Source: Pseudomonadota bacterium (GTDB lineage Bacteria; Myxococcota; Polyangia; Polyangiales; Polyangiaceae). Taken from it: DNA of 5,934 nucleotides. This document shows positions 3,188-5,934 of this stretch, piece by piece (position 1 is the stretch's first letter; each line of letters opens with the position of its first letter). The translations under genes and the position numbers were made by a program. Where the stretch lies: NCBI GenBank assembly GCA_023419055.1, contig JAEZYO010000400.1, forward strand, positions 1 through 5,934. Direction: 5' to 3'. The notes below the pieces were generated by a model. The model had not been told where the DNA came from and made no database searches. It was given only the letters and a program-made list of their open reading frames with translations.

Positions 3188-5461
3188 ATGAACCCCCTGT
3201 TCATGGCCCTGTTGTTGGCCGGACTGGTCGGTGCGTTCGCCATCAGCGCAAGGCGCCGCTACCGCCTGCTCGCGAGCGGCGAAAAGACGTGGGAGAGCCG
3301 CTTCGACCGCCTCAAAGCTCGGCTCGCCGCCGTCTGGACCTTCGCTCTCTATCAAAAAAAGATGCGCTACTACCCGCTCGCCGGGGTGGCGCATCAGCTC
3401 ATCTTTCTCGGCTTCGTCGTCCTCCTGCTGCGCACGCTGGTCCTCTGGGGCCGCGGCTTCAGCCCGAGCTTCAACCTTTGGGTCCTCGGCCCAGAGCCGA
3501 TTTTCGGGATCGCGCTCGGCTCGGCGTACAACTTCTTGAAGGACGTGTTCGCGGTGCTCGTGCTCTTCGGCACGGCCGTGTTCGTGTACTTCCGCGCCGT
3601 GCGCCGCGAGAAGCGCATGACCCTCGGCGTCGAGGGGCTCGTCATCCTCGGCATCATCGCGACGATGATGATCGCCGACCTCACCTACGACGGCGCGTCC
3701 ATCGTGCTACGCGAGCGCTTCGGCGCGGACTGCACCAAGGGCGCGGCGGACTTCTGCGAGCAGGCGGCGACGATCATCGCCCCGCTCGGGCCGGCGTGGG
3801 GAGGCGTCGGGTTCCACGCGTTCGAGCCGGGCGGCTCCGCGATGGCGGTCCTGCTCTCCGCGCTCCCCTCGAGCGCGCTCATCGTGCTCGCGCACCTCGG
3901 CTTCTGGTTGCACTCGTCGCTGGTGCTGATCTTCCTCAACATCCTGCCGTACACGAAGCATTTCCACATCATCACGGCGGTCCCCAACGTCGCGCTGTCG
4001 GACCTGACCCCGCGCGGCCGCTTGCGCCCGCTCGCTCCCTCCACGGAAGCGCTGATGACCGCCGTGGAGAAGGCGAGCGAGAACGAGGACGTCTCGAAGG
4101 CGCGCATCGGCTACGCGCGGATCGAGCATTTCCCCTGGAAGGACTACCTCGATTTTTACACGTGCACCGAGTGCGGGCGCTGCTCAGACAACTGCCCCGC
4201 CACGCGCACGGGCAAGCTCCTCAGCCCGAAGCACCTGACGCTCGCGCTGCGCGACCACCTCTACGCTCACGAGAAGGCGCTCATCGGCACCAAGCCGGGC
4301 GACGTCGCCGAGGCGAAGCCCGAAGGGGAAGCGAAGGGGACTCCGGAGCCGGGAGTCACGGGCGAGCTCAAGCCGGACCAGGCACCGCTCGGCGCGCTCG
4401 TGCCGAACGTCATCAAGCCGGAGGTGCTCTGGGCCTGCACGACCTGCCGCGCTTGCGAGGAGCAATGCCCGGTCAACATCACGTACGTCGACAAGATCGT
4501 GCAGATGCGCCGGCATCTCGTCACCATCAAGGGTGAGTTCCCCGCGGAGCTCGCGAAGCCCTTCGAGGGCATGGAGACGAACGGCAACCCGTGGAACCTC
4601 GCGCGCGTCGATCGCGCCGCGTGGACCGAGGGCCTCGAGGTTCCTCGCTTCGCCGAGAACCCGAAGGCGGAGGTCCTGTTCTGGGTCGGCTGCGCGGCGA
4701 GCTACGACGACCGCGCGAAGAAGATCGCGCGCGCCACGGTCCAGCTGCTGCACGCGGCCGGCGTGGATTTCGCGATCCTCGCCGAGGAGGAGTCCTGCAC
4801 GGGTGATCCGGCTCGGCGCGCCGGAAACGAGTACCTCTACAGCATGCTCGCGGAGGCGAACGTCGCCACCCTGAACGGTTATCAGGAGCAGGGCGGGCTG
4901 AAGCGCATCATCACCACCTGCCCGCACTGCTTCAACACGCTGGCGAACGAGTACCCGGACTTCGGCGGGAAGTACGAGGTGGTGCACAGCGCGGACTTTT
5001 TGCTGGGACTACTCGCCGAAAACAAGCTTTCCCCCAAGCACCCGGTGAAGGCGAAGATCACGTATCACGACTCTTGCTACCTCGGCCGCTACAACGACAT
5101 CTACGAGTCTCCGCGCGAGATCTTGCGTCGCATCGAGGGCCTCACGATCGTGGACGTGCCCTACTGGAACAAGAAGCGCGGGCTCTGCTGCGGCGCTGGC
5201 GGCGCGCAGATGTGGATGGAGGAGCAGAACAAGGATCGCGTGAACGTGAAGCGCACGCTCCAGCTGCTCGACACCGGCGCGGAGACGATCGCGAGCGCGT
5301 GCCCCTTCTGCATGACCATGCTGAAGGATGGAGTGAAAGCTCACAACAAAGAGGACACGATCCAGAACCTCGACGTCGTCGAGGTGCTCGCGATCGCCTG
5401 CGGCGTGAACGATCCGAAGTCGAAGCCGAGCACGTCGGGCGAAGCCGCCGCCGCGGAGTAG
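3188..5461 (+). CDS. Membrane iron-sulfur oxidoreductase, ETF:menaquinone type (EMO/EtfD-like)
   Basis: The protein has 757 residues. Family knowledge suggests it takes electrons from reduced electron-transfer flavoprotein and passes them to menaquinone at the inner membrane. Residues 1-260 are a NarI/HdrE-like membrane part with helices near 3-19, 65-87, 105-136, 146-165 and 221-253. Candidate heme-b ligands are His69, His236, His242 and His258/260; LAHLGFWLHSSLVLIF and PYTKHFHI are typical. The first [4Fe-4S] motif is CTECGRCSDNCP (Cys326, 329, 332, 336) and the second is CTTCRACEEQCP (Cys417, 420, 423, 427). A Pro/Glu/Lys-rich insert lies between them. The first CCG domain has Cys502, SCTGDPARR (Cys537) and CPHC (Cys578, 581). 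The second has Cys630, LCCGAGG (Cys667, 668) and CPFC (Cys705, 708), the full set for a noncubane [4Fe-4S] cluster as in HdrB/HdrD. A heterodisulfide-reductase-like role with another donor is the main alternative. No etfAB is nearby in the window. Confidence 0.92.
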   Translation: MNPLFMALLLAGLVGAFAISARRRYRLLASGEKTWESRFDRLKARLAAVWTFALYQKKMRYYPLAGVAHQLIFLGFVVLLLRTLVLWGRGFSPSFNLWVLGPEPIFGIALGSAYNFLKDVFAVLVLFGTAVFVYFRAVRREKRMTLGVEGLVILGIIATMMIADLTYDGASIVLRERFGADCTKGAADFCEQAATIIAPLGPAWGGVGFHAFEPGGSAMAVLLSALPSSALIVLAHLGFWLHSSLVLIFLNILPYTKHFHIITAVPNVALSDLTPRGRLRPLAPSTEALMTAVEKASENEDVSKARIGYARIEHFPWKDYLDFYTCTECGRCSDNCPATRTGKLLSPKHLTLALRDHLYAHEKALIGTKPGDVAEAKPEGEAKGTPEPGVTGELKPDQAPLGALVPNVIKPEVLWACTTCRACEEQCPVNITYVDKIVQMRRHLVTIKGEFPAELAKPFEGMETNGNPWNLARVDRAAWTEGLEVPRFAENPKAEVLFWVGCAASYDDRAKKIARATVQLLHAAGVDFAILAEEESCTGDPARRAGNEYLYSMLAEANVATLNGYQEQGGLKRIITTCPHCFNTLANEYPDFGGKYEVVHSADFLLGLLAENKLSPKHPVKAKITYHDSCYLGRYNDIYESPREILRRIEGLTIVDVPYWNKKRGLCCGAGGAQMWMEEQNKDRVNVKRTLQLLDTGAETIASACPFCMTMLKDGVKAHNKEDTIQNLDVVEVLAIACGVNDPKSKPSTSGEAAAAE
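3355..3395 (+). other. dnaX-like slippery heptamer followed by a stem-loop, inside the oxidoreductase gene
   Basis: A AAA AAG (3355-3361) sits in the phase needed for a -1 ribosomal slip (CAA AAA AAG at codons 56-58). GATGCGC (3361-3367) pairs exactly with GCGCATC (3389-3395), and CCCG (3373-3376) with CGGG (3382-3385) inside it. The stem starts with no spacer, whereas known sites usually have 5-9 bases. Whether slipping happens is unknown. Confidence 0.25.
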
Positions 5462-5486
5462 GCGAGGACGCTAGTCGGGACGAGGA

Positions 5487-5529
5487 GTCGCTCCGCGCGG
5501 GGAGCGGCCTCCATGGAGGAGCGACCTCC
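5487..5529. repeat. Overlapping, mutually exclusive inverted repeats
   Basis: GTCGCTCC (5487-5494) is exactly complementary to GGAGCGAC (5518-5525). Its inner part CGCTCC (5489-5494) can instead pair with GGAGCG (5501-5506). CCTCCATGGAGG (5508-5519) is a 12-bp palindrome, and GGAGG (5515-5519) can pair with CCTCC (5525-5529). Only some of these can form at once. Confidence 0.45.
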
Positions 5530-5553
5530 TTAAAAAGGGGCGACGCGACCCCA

Positions 5554-5588
5554 CGCGCGTTGCGTCAAGCTGAGAACGCGCGCCCTTT
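5554..5588 (+). terminator. 8-bp hairpin, probable terminator of the oxidoreductase gene
   Basis: CGCGCGTT (5554-5561) pairs exactly with AACGCGCG (5575-5582) around a 13-base loop, followed by CCCTTT (5583-5588). The T-run is short, so termination is plausible but not textbook. Confidence 0.45.
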
Positions 5589-5618
5589 CCGCGGTGTCTG
5601 GGCCCGGTCCCACAAGGT

Positions 5619-5653
5619 GCCCCCTTTGGCGGCGACTTTTGCCCGAAGGGGGC
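5619..5653. promoter_or_regulatory. 8-bp dyad beside the promoter of the small zinc protein gene
   Basis: GCCCCCTT (5619-5626) and AAGGGGGC (5646-5653) are exact complements separated by 19 bases. The right arm ends 2 bases before the -10 hexamer, and the dyad spans the -35 position. This is a good place for a repressor or activator site. Confidence 0.4.
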
Positions 5654-5655
5654 TG

Positions 5656-5661
5656 TATACT
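5656..5661 (+). promoter_or_regulatory. -10 promoter element, leaderless start
   Basis: TATACT matches the -10 consensus at five of six bases and carries TG two bases upstream (TG directly abuts it). It ends 7 bases before the ATG at 5669, so transcription should begin at or next to the A of the start codon. No good -35 is seen at 16-18 bases. Confidence 0.55.
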
Positions 5662-5668
5662 CACACTC

Positions 5669-5932
5669 ATGTCCGTCTCACGCGAGGTCCTCGAGTTCGA
5701 AGCCCAAGAGGCGAGCTCCGACCTGCACTCTGCCCGCCGTACGCCGCGCGGGTTCGACTGTGATTCGTGTGAGAAATTCTTCGAGGGCGAACCCTACGGC
5801 TCCGGGCTCTTCATTTGGACCCGCGGTGACGAGGTTCGCTACGAAGAGCCGCCGCTCTGCAAAGAGTGCGCGGAGCGGATCACGATGGGCGCCCTGCGCC
5901 TCTGGGACAGCGAAGAAGAAGAAGAGGGCTGA
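5669..5932 (+). CDS. Small four-cysteine (zinc-ribbon-like) acidic protein
   Basis: The protein has 87 residues and I do not recognise it. It has two CxxC pairs: CDSC (Cys31, Cys34) and CKEC (Cys64, Cys67), 29 residues apart, in the manner of a zinc ribbon or treble-clef zinc site. Between them lies a compact beta-like stretch with FFEGEPYGSGLFIW at 37-50. The N-terminus is polar and acidic, and the tail is a run of Glu (EEEEEG). There is no membrane segment or signal peptide, so it should be cytoplasmic; a role binding nucleic acid or protein is possible but unproven. The ATG at 5669 is preferred over in-frame upstream starts because a -10 element ends just 7 bases before it. There is no Shine-Dalgarno sequence close enough, so the message appears leaderless. 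The frame ends with TGA at 5930-5932, two bases before the window edge. Confidence 0.8.
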   Translation: MSVSREVLEFEAQEASSDLHSARRTPRGFDCDSCEKFFEGEPYGSGLFIWTRGDEVRYEEPPLCKECAERITMGALRLWDSEEEEEG

Positions 5933-5934
5933 CC

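Larger units (their letters stand above)
5462..5668. other. Intergenic region between the oxidoreductase and the small zinc protein
   Basis: These 207 bases contain no credible gene. From left to right they hold a cluster of mutually exclusive inverted repeats (5487-5529), a terminator-like hairpin (5554-5588), and a large dyad next to a promoter (5619-5661). The short A-run TTAAAAAGGGG at 5530-5540 is the only AT-rich spot before the promoter. Confidence 0.6.

Noticed and set aside
3169..4536. Plus-strand open frame of 455 codons overlapping the oxidoreductase
   Set aside because: It is Arg/Pro/Ala-rich with no motif, in a frame offset from a gene with clear cofactor motifs. It is kept only as the frame a -1 slip at 3355-3361 would enter.
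4184..4987. Minus-strand open frame of 267 codons
   Set aside because: It is antisense to the iron-sulfur and first CCG region; no recognisable domain and no promoter or ribosome binding site of note.

Overview
The window is GC-rich, with strong G/C bias at third codon positions in the genes I accept. It looks like a chromosomal segment of a Myxococcota (delta-proteobacterial) genome. Three things point there: a lipoprotein with a MopE-type Cys/Asp/Asn motif of a kind common in myxobacterial surface proteins, a one-piece membrane iron-sulfur oxidoreductase of the ETF:menaquinone type, and conserved hypothetical proteins of myxobacterial flavour. This placement is inference; there is no rRNA or other marker gene. 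I see no mobile element, CRISPR array, tRNA or rRNA.

Layout. 1-425 (+) is the 3' end of an unrecognised gene. Its stop overlaps by 4 nt the GTG start of a lipoprotein gene (422-1009, +) carrying a MopE-like motif and a DUF2135-like beta domain. tatA (1125-1322, +) follows, with its own promoter-like sequence and a strong ribosome binding site. It converges on a DedA-family membrane protein gene (1610-2266, -). The 287 bases between them are packed with inverted repeats. A 248-base divergent spacer (2267-2514) leads to a 197-residue protein (2515-3108, +) that looks like a DnaJ substrate-binding/zinc-finger region without a J-domain, ending in a membrane anchor. Next is the main gene, 3188-5461 (+), a 757-residue membrane iron-sulfur protein with a NarI/HdrE-like membrane part, two [4Fe-4S] motifs and two CCG domains, of the EMO/EtfD type. 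A 207-base spacer rich in inverted repeats precedes a small four-cysteine acidic protein (5669-5932, +) that appears to be transcribed without a leader.

How the genes relate. They do not form one pathway. Most encode envelope or membrane proteins: a lipoprotein, a Tat translocase subunit, a DedA transporter, a tail-anchored protein and a membrane oxidoreductase. The oxidoreductase probably passes electrons from fatty-acid or amino-acid oxidation, via electron-transfer flavoprotein, to menaquinone; etfAB is not in the window. I found no multi-gene system that is clearly new. The best leads are the J-less DnaJ-like protein, the leaderless small zinc protein under a large promoter dyad, the structured spacer after tatA, and a dnaX-like slippery site with a downstream stem early in the oxidoreductase gene.
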